64,000 nt of DNA from Lysobacter_K koreensis (GCF_042677045.1 NZ_JBHTIH010000003.1:372001-436000); one strand, 5' to 3'. Numbered from the stretch's first letter, positions 26,542-35,343 are shown. Numbers and translations: made by a program. The notes: generated by a model not told the origin, from the letters alone.

Positions 26542-26806
26542 CTAGGGCCCGTTAACGCTCTCGGGAAAGCCCCCGTTGCTTCGCCCAGGCTGTCAGGTGA
26601 TCGTGCGTAGCGCCCCGACAGGCTGGCCGCCTGTTCAAGTCGCGAGCGGGCGCCTGGCGCCTGGGCGAAGCAACCCGCAGGGCTGCACCTGAGTACGCAC
26701 GGGGCCGCGTCATCCCTCGGTCGTGTATCGACATACACTCACTCTTCCTTGCCCCGCACGCACTCAGGTGCAGCGGGGCCTATCCCTATAGCGTTAACAG
26801 GCCCTT
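26542..26806. repeat. Composite inverted-repeat element between etfD and alkB
   Basis: Three nested or adjacent inverted repeats fill this gene-free stretch. The outer ends are TAGGGCCCGTTAACGCT (26543-26559) against AGCGTTAACAGGCCCTT (26790-26806). GTTGCTTCGCCCAGGC (26575-26590) pairs perfectly with 26659-26674. CTGCACCTGAGTACGCACGGGG (26683-26704) pairs with 26752-26773 with few mismatches. No open reading frame of interest lies inside. It looks like a small non-autonomous mobile or dispersed repeat of MITE type, and the alkB start lies just outside its right end. Confidence 0.6.
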
Positions 26807-26813
26807 GTCCGGC

Positions 26814-27413
26814 ATGCCCCTGCGCCCGCTGCCGCTGCGCGATGCCGAGCTGGCCTTCGACCCGCAATGGCTGGCCGCGGCGGAGGCCGATGCGTTGCTG
26901 GCGGACTTGCGCGAGGCGTTGCCGTGGACGGTCCACCGCATCCGCCTGTTCGGGCGTGAACACGATTCGCCGCGGCTGAGCTGCTGGATCGGCGATCCGG
27001 ACGCAAGCTACCGCTATTCCGGGACGCGCTTCGCGCCGCAGCCGTGGCCACCGGTGCTGAACCCGGTTCGCGAGCGGCTGGCGACGGAGCTGGGAACCGG
27101 CTTCAACAGCGTGCTGGCCAACCGCTACCGAGACGGCCGCGACGCGATGGGCTGGCACAGCGACAACGAGGCCGAACTCGGGCCGACGCCGGTGATCGCG
27201 TCACTGAGCCTGGGGGCGACCCGGCGTTTCGTGCTCAAGCACCGAGCGGAGCCGACGCGCAAGCTCGTGATCGAGTTGCCGCACGGGAGCTTGCTGGTGA
27301 TGGCCGGGGCGACCCAGCAGCATTACCGCCACGCGTTGCCTCGCACCGCGCGGCCGGTGGATGAGCGGATCAACCTGACATTCCGGCGGATCCTGCCGTC
27401 CGCGACGAGCTGA
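26814..27413 (+). CDS. alkB: AlkB-like 2OG-Fe(II) dioxygenase
   Basis: The 199-residue protein has the AlkB/ALKBH2-like core: WTVHRIRLFGREHDSPRLSCW, FNSVLANRYRDGRDAMGWHSD with His115 and Asp117 as iron ligands, SLGATRRFVLKHR, a distal His in HYRHALPR and the closing RINLTFRRI whose arginines bind 2-oxoglutarate. It should demethylate alkylated bases in DNA or RNA. ATG 26814 is preferred over the upstream TTG at 26805. The gene lies just right of the inverted-repeat element, which may supply or disturb its promoter. Confidence 0.92.
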   Translation: MPLRPLPLRDAELAFDPQWLAAAEADALLADLREALPWTVHRIRLFGREHDSPRLSCWIGDPDASYRYSGTRFAPQPWPPVLNPVRERLATELGTGFNSVLANRYRDGRDAMGWHSDNEAELGPTPVIASLSLGATRRFVLKHRAEPTRKLVIELPHGSLLVMAGATQQHYRHALPRTARPVDERINLTFRRILPSATS

Positions 27414-27517
27414 ATCCGCCGGTTCCGTACGCGCGGCGACAGTCGCAATCGGCGGTTCTCGATGAAGCGCTGCGAACCGCCCAACCTGCCATCGCAGCGT
27501 CGCACGGGCAGCAGTGG

Positions 27518-28186
27518 CTAGCGGTGCACGCCGCCACGCTCGTGGCCATCGCCGCTGGTCAGCACCCATCCTGCCAGGTCCTGGCTGATCGCCCCGAGCG
27601 AGCGCTCGAACGCCGTCACCACGTCGGGCACCGCGGTGCTGGCCGAAGGCTGCGCCTGCACGAACGTGTGCGCGGCGACGACCTGCTGGTCCTGCGCGTG
27701 CAGCAGCTTGGCGTTGACCTCGATCGTGGCCGCCGGCGTGGCCGCGCCCGGCGCGTAGTCCGCCTCGAAGCGGCGCAGGTCGAGCACCAGCTTGTAATCG
27801 GCGCTGATGCCGCTGCCCTGGCGGGCGACGGCCGGAATCTTGCCGGAGTCTTCCAGGGTGCGCAGCAACGTGGCCTCGAGCATGTCGCTGGGTCGCTGCG
27901 CCCAGTTCGCGTCCTTGTAGACCTGGATCTCGTTGGGCGTCGGCCGCACCGCGATGCGCAGGCTGTCGATCATCCGCGCCGCACTCGGCGGGCTCATCGA
28001 CAGCTGCCAGCGCACCGTCGGCCAGCGGGCGTCGGCGGCGACGCGCGGCTCAGGGGCGTAGATCGTGCCCTGCTGGCGTGACTTGCCGCCGAGCAGGGCG
28101 CAGCCGCCGAGCAGCACGCCGGCAGCTAGCAGCACGCCGGCGCGGGCCACGCCGCGGAGCGTGGGAGTCGGGATCGTCATGGTCAT
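27518..28186 (-). CDS. ABC-transport auxiliary lipoprotein (PqiC/DUF330-like)
   Basis: The 222-residue protein starts MTMTIPTPTLRGVARAGVLL and has a lipobox LLGGC. The mature part (RMIDSLRIAVRPTPNEIQVYKDANWAQRPSDML, LVLDLRRFEADY, AHTFVQAQPSASTAVPDVV) matches auxiliary lipoproteins that accompany MlaD/PqiB proteins. It overlaps the mlaD-like gene by four bases and is last in the four-gene operon. It probably sits in the outer membrane as the partner of the MCE protein. Confidence 0.85.
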   Translation of the reverse strand: MTMTIPTPTLRGVARAGVLLAAGVLLGGCALLGGKSRQQGTIYAPEPRVAADARWPTVRWQLSMSPPSAARMIDSLRIAVRPTPNEIQVYKDANWAQRPSDMLEATLLRTLEDSGKIPAVARQGSGISADYKLVLDLRRFEADYAPGAATPAATIEVNAKLLHAQDQQVVAAHTFVQAQPSASTAVPDVVTAFERSLGAISQDLAGWVLTSGDGHERGGVHR

Positions 28187-29109
28187 TGCGGTTCGAACTC
28201 CTTGGGGGCGTCGCGACCGAGCAGGTAACCCGCCGGGCCGCCTTCGAGGCGGTCGCTGACCCGACGCAGGTCGCGCACCAGCGAGCGCAGTTCGCCCAGG
28301 GTCGGGCCGAGCTGGGCCAGGCCATCGTTGGCGAAGCTGCTGATCGCGGCGCGGTTCTCGTTGACGATGCCGTTGGCGCCGGCCGCCGCCGAATCGAGCT
28401 TGCCCAGCGTGCTGTCGAGCTTGGCCATCAGCGCCGGCAGTTTCTGCACGACCTCGCGGTCGATGTCGGTGACCGCGCCGTTGGCGCTGCGCAAGGTGGC
28501 CTCGAGTTGCTCGCTGGACTGGCGCGCGTTGACGATTAGCGCGCGCAGGTCCTCGCGCTGGTCGGCGATCGAGCCGGTCAGCGACTCGATGTTGGCCAGC
28601 GTGGTCGACACGCGCTTGACGTTTTCCTCGCTGAGCACCTGGTCCATGCGCGCGACCAGCCGGTTGGCGGTGTCGGAGATGTTCTGCAGCGCCGAGGCCT
28701 CGGTGCGGATCACCGGGATCTCGCTGCGGTCGACGTCGGTCAAGGCCGGGCTGCCGGGGCTGCCGCCGGTGAGCTGGATGATCGGGCTGCCGGTCAGGCT
28801 GGGCATGGTGATCTTGGCGCGGGTGTCGGCCTTGACCGGCGCGTCGGCCTGCAGGCGCAGGCGGGCGAGCACCCGGCGCGGGTCGTCGGGGGCCAATCGC
28901 AAGGTTTCCACCGTGCCCACCGAAATGCCGTTGTATTGCACCGAGCTGCCTTCGGACAGGCCGGTCACCGGCTCGTTGAAGATCACCGCGTACTCGCGCC
29001 AGCTCTTCTCCGACGAGTACTTCGCGGCCCACAGCGCGAACAGCAGCAGCATCAGCGTCACCACGATCGTGAACGCACCGATGAGGACGTAGTTGGCCTT
29101 GGTTTCCAT
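28183..29109 (-). CDS. mlaD: MlaD-family (MCE domain) substrate-binding protein
   Basis: The 308-residue protein begins METKANYVLIGAFTIVVTLM, one transmembrane anchor (about 7-29), then an MCE domain with VIFNEPVTGLSEGSSVQYNG and ITMPSLTGSPIIQLTGG, and a long helical C-terminal region (about 130-290) with many heptads. In the Mla system MCE hexamers carry phospholipids across the periplasm. The long helical tail is like PqiB/LetB-type or Gram-negative MlaD proteins with an extended needle. Gene order STAS-permease, ATPase, MCE protein, lipoprotein supports the call. Confidence 0.9.
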   Translation of the reverse strand: METKANYVLIGAFTIVVTLMLLLFALWAAKYSSEKSWREYAVIFNEPVTGLSEGSSVQYNGISVGTVETLRLAPDDPRRVLARLRLQADAPVKADTRAKITMPSLTGSPIIQLTGGSPGSPALTDVDRSEIPVIRTEASALQNISDTANRLVARMDQVLSEENVKRVSTTLANIESLTGSIADQREDLRALIVNARQSSEQLEATLRSANGAVTDIDREVVQKLPALMAKLDSTLGKLDSAAAGANGIVNENRAAISSFANDGLAQLGPTLGELRSLVRDLRRVSDRLEGGPAGYLLGRDAPKEFEPQ

Positions 29110-29118
29110 CGTGGAGTC

Positions 29119-29976
29119 CTAGTTGGCGGCGCTGGTAGGCGGCGGCGCTGGATGGCTGTCGCGGGCCTCGCGCGCGGCGCGGGCGCGGGGGCCGTGGAAG
29201 TATTCCTGGATCCACGGGTGGTCCAGGGTTTCGACCTCCGCCAGCGGCGCGCAGGCGATGACCTTGCGGTCGGCCAGCACCGCGATGCGGTCACAGATAG
29301 CGTAGAGCGTGTCGAGGTCGTGTGTGATCAGGAACACGGTCAGGCCCAGGGCTTGCTGCAAGGTGCGGATCAGCTTGTCGAACGCAGCTGCGCCGATCGG
29401 GTCCAGGCCCGCGGTGGGCTCGTCCAGAAACAGCAGCGGCGGGTCCAGCGCCAGCGCCCGCGCCAGCCCGGCGCGCTTGCGCATGCCGCCGGAGAGCTGC
29501 GACGGCAGCTTGTTGAGTGCGTCCGCGGGCAGCCCGGCGAGTTTGATCTTGAGCAGCGCCAATTCGTAGCGCAGCGAGTCGGGCAGGTCGCGGTGGTACT
29601 CCTTGAGCGGCACCTGCACGTTCTCGCCGACGGTCAGCGAGGAGAACAGCGCGCCGTCCTGGAACAGCACGCCGGTGTTGCGTTCTATCACGCGGTGCTG
29701 CTCCGGATCGCCGGCGCGCGCGTCGATGCCGAGCACCTCTATCTCGCCCTCGTCGGGGGTGCGCAGGCCCAGGATCGAGCGCATCAGCACCGACTTGCCG
29801 GTGCCCGAGCCGCCGACCACGCCGATGATCTCGCCGGGTCGCACGTCGAGGTCGAGGCCGTCGTGCACGACCTGTTCGCCGAAGCGGTTGACCAGCCCGC
29901 GCACGCGGATGATCGGCGTATCGGCATCGATTCCCTCGCACGGGTCGTGCGGGACGGAGGCGACGTTCGCGCTCAC
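29119..29976 (-). CDS. mlaF: MlaF-type ABC transporter ATP-binding protein
   Basis: The 285-residue ATPase has Walker A GGSGTGKS, LFQDGALFSSLTVGEN, signature LSGGMRKRAGLARAL, Walker B LLFLDEPTAGLDPIG and switch FLITHDLDTLY. The FQDGALFSSLTV stretch and the GGM signature are typical of MlaF. GTG at 29976 overlaps the permease stop (GTGA) and gives the start VSANVASVPHD. It energises lipid movement through the MlaE-type permease. Confidence 0.92.
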   Translation of the reverse strand: MSANVASVPHDPCEGIDADTPIIRVRGLVNRFGEQVVHDGLDLDVRPGEIIGVVGGSGTGKSVLMRSILGLRTPDEGEIEVLGIDARAGDPEQHRVIERNTGVLFQDGALFSSLTVGENVQVPLKEYHRDLPDSLRYELALLKIKLAGLPADALNKLPSQLSGGMRKRAGLARALALDPPLLFLDEPTAGLDPIGAAAFDKLIRTLQQALGLTVFLITHDLDTLYAICDRIAVLADRKVIACAPLAEVETLDHPWIQEYFHGPRARAAREARDSHPAPPPTSAAN

Positions 29977-31091
29977 CAGCCCATCTCCATGAACCAGATC
30001 GCGAAGAACGCATCGAGGATGATCACCAGCGAGATCGCCTGCACCACGCTGGAGGTGGTGCGTTCGCCGACCGACTGCGCGGTGCCCTTCACCTGCAGGC
30101 CTTCCAGGCAGCCGATCAGGCTGATCACCAGCGCGAAGATCGGCGCCTTGACCAGGCCGACCACGAAATGCCGCAGCTCCATCGTGTCGTGCATGCGCCC
30201 CAGGTACTGCTGCGGCGGGATGTCGAGGCCGTAGGCGCCGACGGTCAGGCCGCCGAGCAGGCCGAAGATCATCGCCACGAAGGTCAGCAGCGGCAGCATG
30301 ATCACCAGCGCCAGCACGCGCGGGATCACCAGCAGGTCGACCGGGTCCATGCCCAGGGTGCGGATCGCGTCGACCTCCTCGCGGCTGACCATCGCGCCGA
30401 TCTGCGCGGTGAACGCGCTGGCGGTGCGGCCGGCCAGGATGATCGCGGTCAGCAGCACGCCGAACTCGCGCAGGAATGCGATGCTGACCAGCTCCACCAC
30501 AAAGATCACCGCGCCGAAGTCGCGCAGGATGTTCGAGCCCAGGAACGCCACCACCGCGCCGACCAGGAAACACAGCAGCGCCACCAGGGGCACCGCGTCC
30601 AGGCCAACCTGCTCCATGTGATGCACGGTCGCGGTGGCGCGGAAACGGCTGGGCTGCTTGAGCGTGCGCAGCCCCTTGACCAGCACCTCGCCGAAGAAGC
30701 CCAGCAGCGCCAGGAACTCCTTCCAGTTGTCGGTAATCGCGAAGCCCAGGCGGGCGAGGGCGGCGTTGAAGCCGTATTCGCGCTTGCGCTTGGGGCGGTC
30801 GTCGGGGACGTCCTCGATCGCGCTGACCAGCGCGCGGTGAGTGTCGTGGAACACGAACGCGTCGAAGTCGAGCGCATGCCGGCGCGCGAAGCGCATCAGC
30901 TGCAGCACGCCGACCGAGTCGAGGCGGTCGACCGCGCTGGCATCGACCTGCTCGACCGAACGCGGTACCTCGCCGAGGCGGTCGCCGATATCGGCCGCGT
31001 GTTCGAGGGTCCAGCGCCCACTCAACCGCAGTCGCGAGGGCGGGCCGGCGTCGACATCGATCTGCGGGGGCTGCGCGGTGGGTGCGGTCAT
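29973..31091 (-). CDS. mlaE: MlaE-type ABC permease with N-terminal STAS domain
   Basis: The 372-residue protein starts MTAPTAQPPQIDVD. Residues about 15-100 form a STAS domain (LRLSGRWTLEHAADIGDRL, VDASAVDRLDSVGVLQLM), the job done by separate MlaB in E. coli. Residues about 115-372 are the MlaE permease with VHHMEQVGLDAVPLVALLCF, REFGVLLTAIILAGRTASAF, AQIGAMVSREEVDAIRTLGM and ERTTSSVVQAISLVIILDA. It forms the inner-membrane channel for lipid traffic. First gene of the operon, divergent from the ThrE-type exporter. Confidence 0.93.
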   Translation of the reverse strand: MTAPTAQPPQIDVDAGPPSRLRLSGRWTLEHAADIGDRLGEVPRSVEQVDASAVDRLDSVGVLQLMRFARRHALDFDAFVFHDTHRALVSAIEDVPDDRPKRKREYGFNAALARLGFAITDNWKEFLALLGFFGEVLVKGLRTLKQPSRFRATATVHHMEQVGLDAVPLVALLCFLVGAVVAFLGSNILRDFGAVIFVVELVSIAFLREFGVLLTAIILAGRTASAFTAQIGAMVSREEVDAIRTLGMDPVDLLVIPRVLALVIMLPLLTFVAMIFGLLGGLTVGAYGLDIPPQQYLGRMHDTMELRHFVVGLVKAPIFALVISLIGCLEGLQVKGTAQSVGERTTSSVVQAISLVIILDAFFAIWFMEMGW

Positions 31092-31206
31092 AAAGCCCGG
31101 TCTGCGGGGTGCACGCGGAGGATACAGGCTGTCCCGTGATGCGGGATCTTCATCCGCGACGCCGCGGTGCTGTTGGCCGGCCACGCGTGCGTGCCATGCT
31201 TTGCAC

Positions 31207-32532
31207 ATGACGATGCACAATCCCCCGCCGACCCCGGACCTGCTGCCTCCGGGCGCCGCCGCGCCGGTGTCGATCCCGGCGCCGGCTGCGTCGACAATCC
31301 CGTCCAGTTCCGCCAGCTACGCGGCGCGCGTGAACTTCGTGATCGAACTGGCCCGCCGCCTGCACGCGTACGGCACCACCGCGCCCCGGCTGGAAGGCGC
31401 GATCAGCGCCGTCGCGCATACCCTGCGGCTGGAATGCGAGCCGTGGTCGAACCCGACCGGCATGATCCTGACCTTCAGCGACCCGCAGCGCCCCGGCGAC
31501 AGCGACACCACCCGGGTGCTGCGCCTGCCGCTGGGCGAGAACGATCTGCACCGCCTCAGCGAGACCGACCGCATCGCCGAGGAAGTGATGGCCGACCGGC
31601 TCGACCTGGCCGCCGCGCATGCGGCGATGCGCGCGCTGGACCGGCCGCCGTCGCCGCGCGCGCGCGCGATGCAGGTGCTCGGCTACGGCCTGGCCGCGAC
31701 CGCGATCGCCGGGCTGCTGCGGCTGCCGTGGCTCGACATCGGCGTGTCGGGCATCAACGGCCTGCTGATCGGGCTGCTGGTGCAGGCCTCGGACATGCGC
31801 CCGCGCCTGCGCGAGGGGCTGGAGGCGATCGCGGCGACGCTGGCCGCGAGCGTCGCGATCCTGGTCGCCAGCTTCGTCGCGCCGCTCAACCAGAACACGG
31901 TGATCATCGCCTCGCTGATCGTGCTGCTACCGGGGCTGGCGCTGACCAACGCGGTCAACGAGCTGACCAGCCAGCACCTAGTGTCGGGCACCGCGCGCTT
32001 CGCCGGCGCGGTGACCACGGTGCTCAAGCTCGCGATCGGCACGGTGATCGCGCTGTACTTCGCCGACCTGCTCGGCCTGCATCCGGATGTGCGCGCCTGG
32101 CGGCCACAGCCGGTCTGGGTGGAGTGGGGTGCGCTGGCGCTGGCCGCGTTCGCGTTCGCGGTGCTGTTCCGCGCCGACCGCCGCGATTACCCGAAGGTGA
32201 TGGCGGCCGCGGCCGGCGGTTACCTTATCTCGCGGTTTGGCGGGCTGGCGTTCGGCAGCCCGGCGGGGATCTTCCTCGCCGCCCTGGTCATGACCGCGGC
32301 CGGCAATGCCTACGCACGCTGGTGGCAGCGACCCGGCGCGATCATCCGGGTGCCGGGGATCATCATGCTGGTACCGGGCAGCACCAGCCTGCGCGGCCTG
32401 CTGACCCTGCTCCAGCAGCAGGACGTCAACGCCGGCCAGGACGCACTGCTTGCGGTGCTGAATATTCTGCTGGCGCTGATCGCCGGGCTGGTATTCGGCA
32501 ACCTGCTGCTGCCGACGCGGCGGAATCTGTAG
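31207..32532 (+). CDS. ThrE-type threonine/serine exporter family protein
   Basis: The 441-residue protein has a soluble N-terminal ThrE domain (YAARVNFVIELARRLHAYGT, EVMADRLDLAAAHAAM) then about ten hydrophobic segments, including LLIGLLVQASDMRPRLREGL, IIASLIVLLPGLALTNAVNEL and IIRVPGIIMLVPGSTSLRGL. This is the fused DUF1212/DUF3815 layout of ThrE of Corynebacterium. It likely exports small amino acids across the inner membrane. Divergent from the mla-type operon. Confidence 0.87.
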   Translation: MTMHNPPPTPDLLPPGAAAPVSIPAPAASTIPSSSASYAARVNFVIELARRLHAYGTTAPRLEGAISAVAHTLRLECEPWSNPTGMILTFSDPQRPGDSDTTRVLRLPLGENDLHRLSETDRIAEEVMADRLDLAAAHAAMRALDRPPSPRARAMQVLGYGLAATAIAGLLRLPWLDIGVSGINGLLIGLLVQASDMRPRLREGLEAIAATLAASVAILVASFVAPLNQNTVIIASLIVLLPGLALTNAVNELTSQHLVSGTARFAGAVTTVLKLAIGTVIALYFADLLGLHPDVRAWRPQPVWVEWGALALAAFAFAVLFRADRRDYPKVMAAAAGGYLISRFGGLAFGSPAGIFLAALVMTAAGNAYARWWQRPGAIIRVPGIIMLVPGSTSLRGLLTLLQQQDVNAGQDALLAVLNILLALIAGLVFGNLLLPTRRNL

Positions 32533-32541
32533 GCGCGGAGC

Positions 32542-32637
32542 GGGGAAGGGGGAAAAGGGAACGGGGAAGCCAAGGCAAAAACAAGGCGGGCTCGCTGCCC
32601 CGGCTTTTGCTTCCCCGTTCCCTTTTCCCTGTTCCCC
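32542..32637. repeat. Long hairpin-forming inverted repeat
   Basis: Arms at 32542-32570 and 32609-32637 pair over 29 bases with two mismatches, both GGGGAAG/CTTCCCC-rich, around a 38-base centre. It lies just after the exporter stop. It could fold the mRNA end or be a degenerate dispersed repeat. The purine/pyrimidine skew of each arm is strong. Confidence 0.7.
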
Positions 32638-32659
32638 GTTCCCGCTGTTTACTCTCCAG

Positions 32660-32689
32660 AAAAACGCCGGCGCGAGGCCGGCATTTTTT
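32660..32689. terminator. Bidirectional rho-independent terminator
   Basis: GCCGGC (32666-32671), loop GCGAG, GCCGGC (32677-32682), with A5 before and T6 after. Both strands therefore show a GC stem and U-run. It can end the exporter transcript and the convergent H-NS transcript. Confidence 0.85.
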
Positions 32690-32712
32690 CTGTGTTTCCA
32701 CAATTCCCGAAA

Positions 32713-33087
32713 CTACTTGATCAGGAACTCGTCCAGCGCGCGGCCGGCACCGGTGTGCGCGGCCAGCCAGCGCGGCTGCTTGCCGCGGCCGGCCCAGGTT
32801 TCGCCGGCGTTGTCGGGGTTGCGGTATTTCGGCGCGACCTTGCCCAGCGACTTGCCCTTGCTGGTCTTCTTCGCCGCGGGCTTGGCCGTCGACTTCGCGG
32901 CGCTGGACGCGGGGCTCCCGCCGAACAGCTCGGCGATGCTGTAACCCTCGGCTTTGGCCAGCTGGGTCAGTTTCTTGCGCACCGCGGCCAGCGGCTTGCG
33001 CTTGCTCAGCGTGGTCTTGCGCTTCTTGGCCTGGCTGATCAGCGACTCGAGTTCCTTCGCCGACAGACGGGTGATATCGATGGACAT
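32713..33087 (-). CDS. H-NS histone-like nucleoid protein (XrvA type)
   Basis: The 124-residue protein starts MSIDITRLSAKELESLISQAK with a helical oligomerisation part (to about 55), then a Ser/Ala/Lys-rich linker, then the H-NS DNA-binding motif YRNPDNAGETWAGRGKQPRW. The closing part WLAAHTGAGRALDEFLIK matches the Xanthomonas XrvA/H-NS group. It should bind AT-rich DNA and silence acquired genes, for instance the AT-richer part of the LPS locus. A strong GGAGG site precedes the ATG. Confidence 0.92.
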   Translation of the reverse strand: MSIDITRLSAKELESLISQAKKRKTTLSKRKPLAAVRKKLTQLAKAEGYSIAELFGGSPASSAAKSTAKPAAKKTSKGKSLGKVAPKYRNPDNAGETWAGRGKQPRWLAAHTGAGRALDEFLIK

Positions 33088-33145
33088 GAAACCTCCGGGG
33101 GATTATTGACGGACGCCTGGCGGAAACCTTGGCCATTCGTGGCGT

Positions 33146-33169
33146 GCCGCGCCATCGTAATGGCGCGGC
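33146..33169. repeat. Perfect 10-bp stem hairpin between hns and proS
   Basis: GCCGCGCCAT-CGTA-ATGGCGCGGC forms a perfect stem with a tetraloop downstream of proS and upstream of the H-NS gene. No T-tract follows on the proS strand. It may be a REP-like unit or weak terminator. Confidence 0.5.
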
Positions 33170-33239
33170 CAGGTTCCGTAAACCAATGCGCTATTTCCGC
33201 AGTTATCGCGACAAGCGCCGTCGGGGGTTTCCGCGGCGG

Positions 33240-34973
33240 TTATCCGGCCACGCCCAACCGCGCCAGCAACGCGCTGCGGTCGAGGTTTTCGGCCTCCTCG
33301 GCGCGGCGATGGCGATACTCGAAGCTGCCCGACGCCAGGCCGCGCTCGGATACCACCACCCGGTGTGGGATGCCAATCAGCTCGATATCGGCAAACATCG
33401 CACCCGGGCGCAGGCCGCGGTCGTCGAGCGCGGTTTCCACGCCGGCGGCATTGAGTTCCCGGTACAGCGCCTCGGCCGCCTCGGCCACGGCCGGGTCCTT
33501 CTTCGGGTTGATCACGCACACCACCGCCTGCCACGGCGCCATCGCCTCCGGCCAGGCGATGCCGTTGGCGTCGAAGTTCTGCTCGATCGCGGCGGCCACG
33601 ATCCGCGACACGCCGATGCCGTAACAGCCCATCGCCGGGGTCGCGGCCTTGCCGTTGTCGTCGAGCACCGTGCACTTCATCGCCTCGGCGTACTTGCGGC
33701 CGAGCTGGAACACATGCCCGACCTCGATGCCGCGGGCGATGGCGAGGGTGCCGCGGCCGTCGGGCGACGGGTCGCCGGCGACCACGTTGCGGATGTCGGC
33801 GACGGTGTCCGGCTCGGGCAGGTCGCGGCCCCAGTTGACGCCGGCCAGGTGGTAGCCGGTCTCGTTGGCACCGACCACGAAATCGGCCATCGCCGCGACG
33901 CTGCGGTCGGCGACGATGCGGATCGCGTTCTTTGGCGCCACCGGGCCGAGGAAGCCCGGTTCGCTGCCGAGGTGTTCGGCGATCTCGGCCTCGGTCGCGA
34001 GGCGGTAATCGCCCAAGCCCGGCAGCTTGGCCAGCTTGATCTCGTTGACGGCATGGTCGCCGCGCACCAGCGCCAGCCCGAACTGCGGCTTGGCATCCGC
34101 GTCGACACCCATCAGCGCAACCGACTTCACCGTGCGCTCAAGAGCAATGCCCATCAGCGCGGCGACCTCCTCGCAGGTCTTCTGGGTCGGCGTGTCGATC
34201 TGGTGCATCGCCTCGGTCGCGGCCGGGCGTTCGCCCGGCGCCACGGCTTCCGCCGCTTCCAGGTTGGCCGCGTAGCCCGATCCATCCGAGTCATCCTCGA
34301 TGCAGTACGCGATCGCGTCCTCGCCCGAGTCGGCGAGCACGTGGAACTCCTGCGAGGCGTCGCCGCCGATCGCGCCGCTGTCGGCCTGCACCGCGCGGAA
34401 CTTCAGCCCGAGGCGGGTGAAGATGCGGCTGTAGGTGTCGTGCATGTTGCGGTACTCGCGCACCAGGTCCGCGTCGCTGATGTGGAACGAGTAGGCGTCC
34501 TTCATCAGGAATTCGCGCGCGCGCATCACCCCGAAGCGCGGGCGGATCTCGTCGCGGAACTTGGTCTGGATCTGGTAGAAGTTCACCGGAAGCTGCTTGT
34601 AGCTGGCCAGTTCGTTGCGCGCGAAGTCGGTGATGACCTCCTCGTGCGTGGGGCCGTAGCAGTACTCGGCGTCCTTGCGGTCCTTGATCTTGAGCAGCTG
34701 GCCGCCGAATTTCTGCCAGCGCCCGGTCTCCTCCCACAACTCGCGCGGCTGCACCGACGGCATCAGCACCTCGATCGCGCCGGCGGCGTCCATCTCCTCG
34801 CGCACCGCGCGCTCGACCTTGCGCAGCACCCGCAGCCCCAGCGGCGACCAGGTGTACAGGCCGGCGGCGAGCTTGCGGATCATGCCGGCCTTGAGCATCA
34901 GCTTGTGGCTGATGACCTCGGCGTCGGCGGGGGTTTCCTTGCTGGTGTGGAGGTGGAACTGCGACAGGCGCAT
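33240..34973 (-). CDS. proS: Prolyl-tRNA synthetase
   Basis: The 577-residue class II synthetase starts MRLSQFHLHTSKETPADAEV. It shows motif 1 in GLYTWSPLGLRVLRKVERAV and AIEVLMPSVQPRELWEETGR, motif 2 in TKFRDEIRPRFGVMRAREF, the inserted editing domain (about 220-400, with FLGPVAPKNAIRIVADRSV), motif 3 in GCYGIGVSRIVAAAIEQ and the C-terminal anticodon-binding domain. The length and the editing domain are those of the long bacterial ProRS, which clears Ala-tRNA(Pro). Confidence 0.97.
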   Translation of the reverse strand: MRLSQFHLHTSKETPADAEVISHKLMLKAGMIRKLAAGLYTWSPLGLRVLRKVERAVREEMDAAGAIEVLMPSVQPRELWEETGRWQKFGGQLLKIKDRKDAEYCYGPTHEEVITDFARNELASYKQLPVNFYQIQTKFRDEIRPRFGVMRAREFLMKDAYSFHISDADLVREYRNMHDTYSRIFTRLGLKFRAVQADSGAIGGDASQEFHVLADSGEDAIAYCIEDDSDGSGYAANLEAAEAVAPGERPAATEAMHQIDTPTQKTCEEVAALMGIALERTVKSVALMGVDADAKPQFGLALVRGDHAVNEIKLAKLPGLGDYRLATEAEIAEHLGSEPGFLGPVAPKNAIRIVADRSVAAMADFVVGANETGYHLAGVNWGRDLPEPDTVADIRNVVAGDPSPDGRGTLAIARGIEVGHVFQLGRKYAEAMKCTVLDDNGKAATPAMGCYGIGVSRIVAAAIEQNFDANGIAWPEAMAPWQAVVCVINPKKDPAVAEAAEALYRELNAAGVETALDDRGLRPGAMFADIELIGIPHRVVVSERGLASGSFEYRHRRAEEAENLDRSALLARLGVAG

Positions 34974-35040
34974 CGGCGGGGCTTCTTGCGAGGGAAGCGG
35001 CCATTTTGCCGTGCACGGGGCGTCGGCGCGAACCTGCGGA

Positions 35041-35328
35041 CTATTCGCGGTCGCCGTGGACCTCGATGCCCTCGCGCGGCTCCACCGCGATGCGCTCGAC
35101 CGGATGTCCGGCATCGCGCCCCTGCGGCGGTCGTGAAGTTACGTGCACGACCCCGGCGCGGTCGCGCCAGCGGTACAGCACGGGGCGTGCGTCCTGCGCC
35201 TGGGCGCTTCGCGCGGCGGCTGCGCGGGCCTGCTTGCGCTGCGCCTGCGCGGGGGCGTCGCGCGCCACCCACCACGCCAGGCCACCCCCGAGCACGATGC
35301 CGCCGACGATCGCCCAAGCCAGCCTCAC
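35041..35328 (-). CDS. Small membrane-anchored DUF4124 protein
   Basis: The 95-residue protein has an N-terminal hydrophobic segment (LAWAIVGGIVLGGGLAWWVA) and a DUF4124 motif, LYRWRDRAGVVHVTSRPP. The domain, YxWxDxxGxxHxSxxP, is common in Xanthomonadaceae periplasmic proteins of unknown function. It lies between proS and a second DUF4124 gene on the same strand. Confidence 0.75.
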   Translation of the reverse strand: MRLAWAIVGGIVLGGGLAWWVARDAPAQAQRKQARAAAARSAQAQDARPVLYRWRDRAGVVHVTSRPPQGRDAGHPVERIAVEPREGIEVHGDRE

Positions 35329-35343
35329 GCGCTCGCGCCGCGG

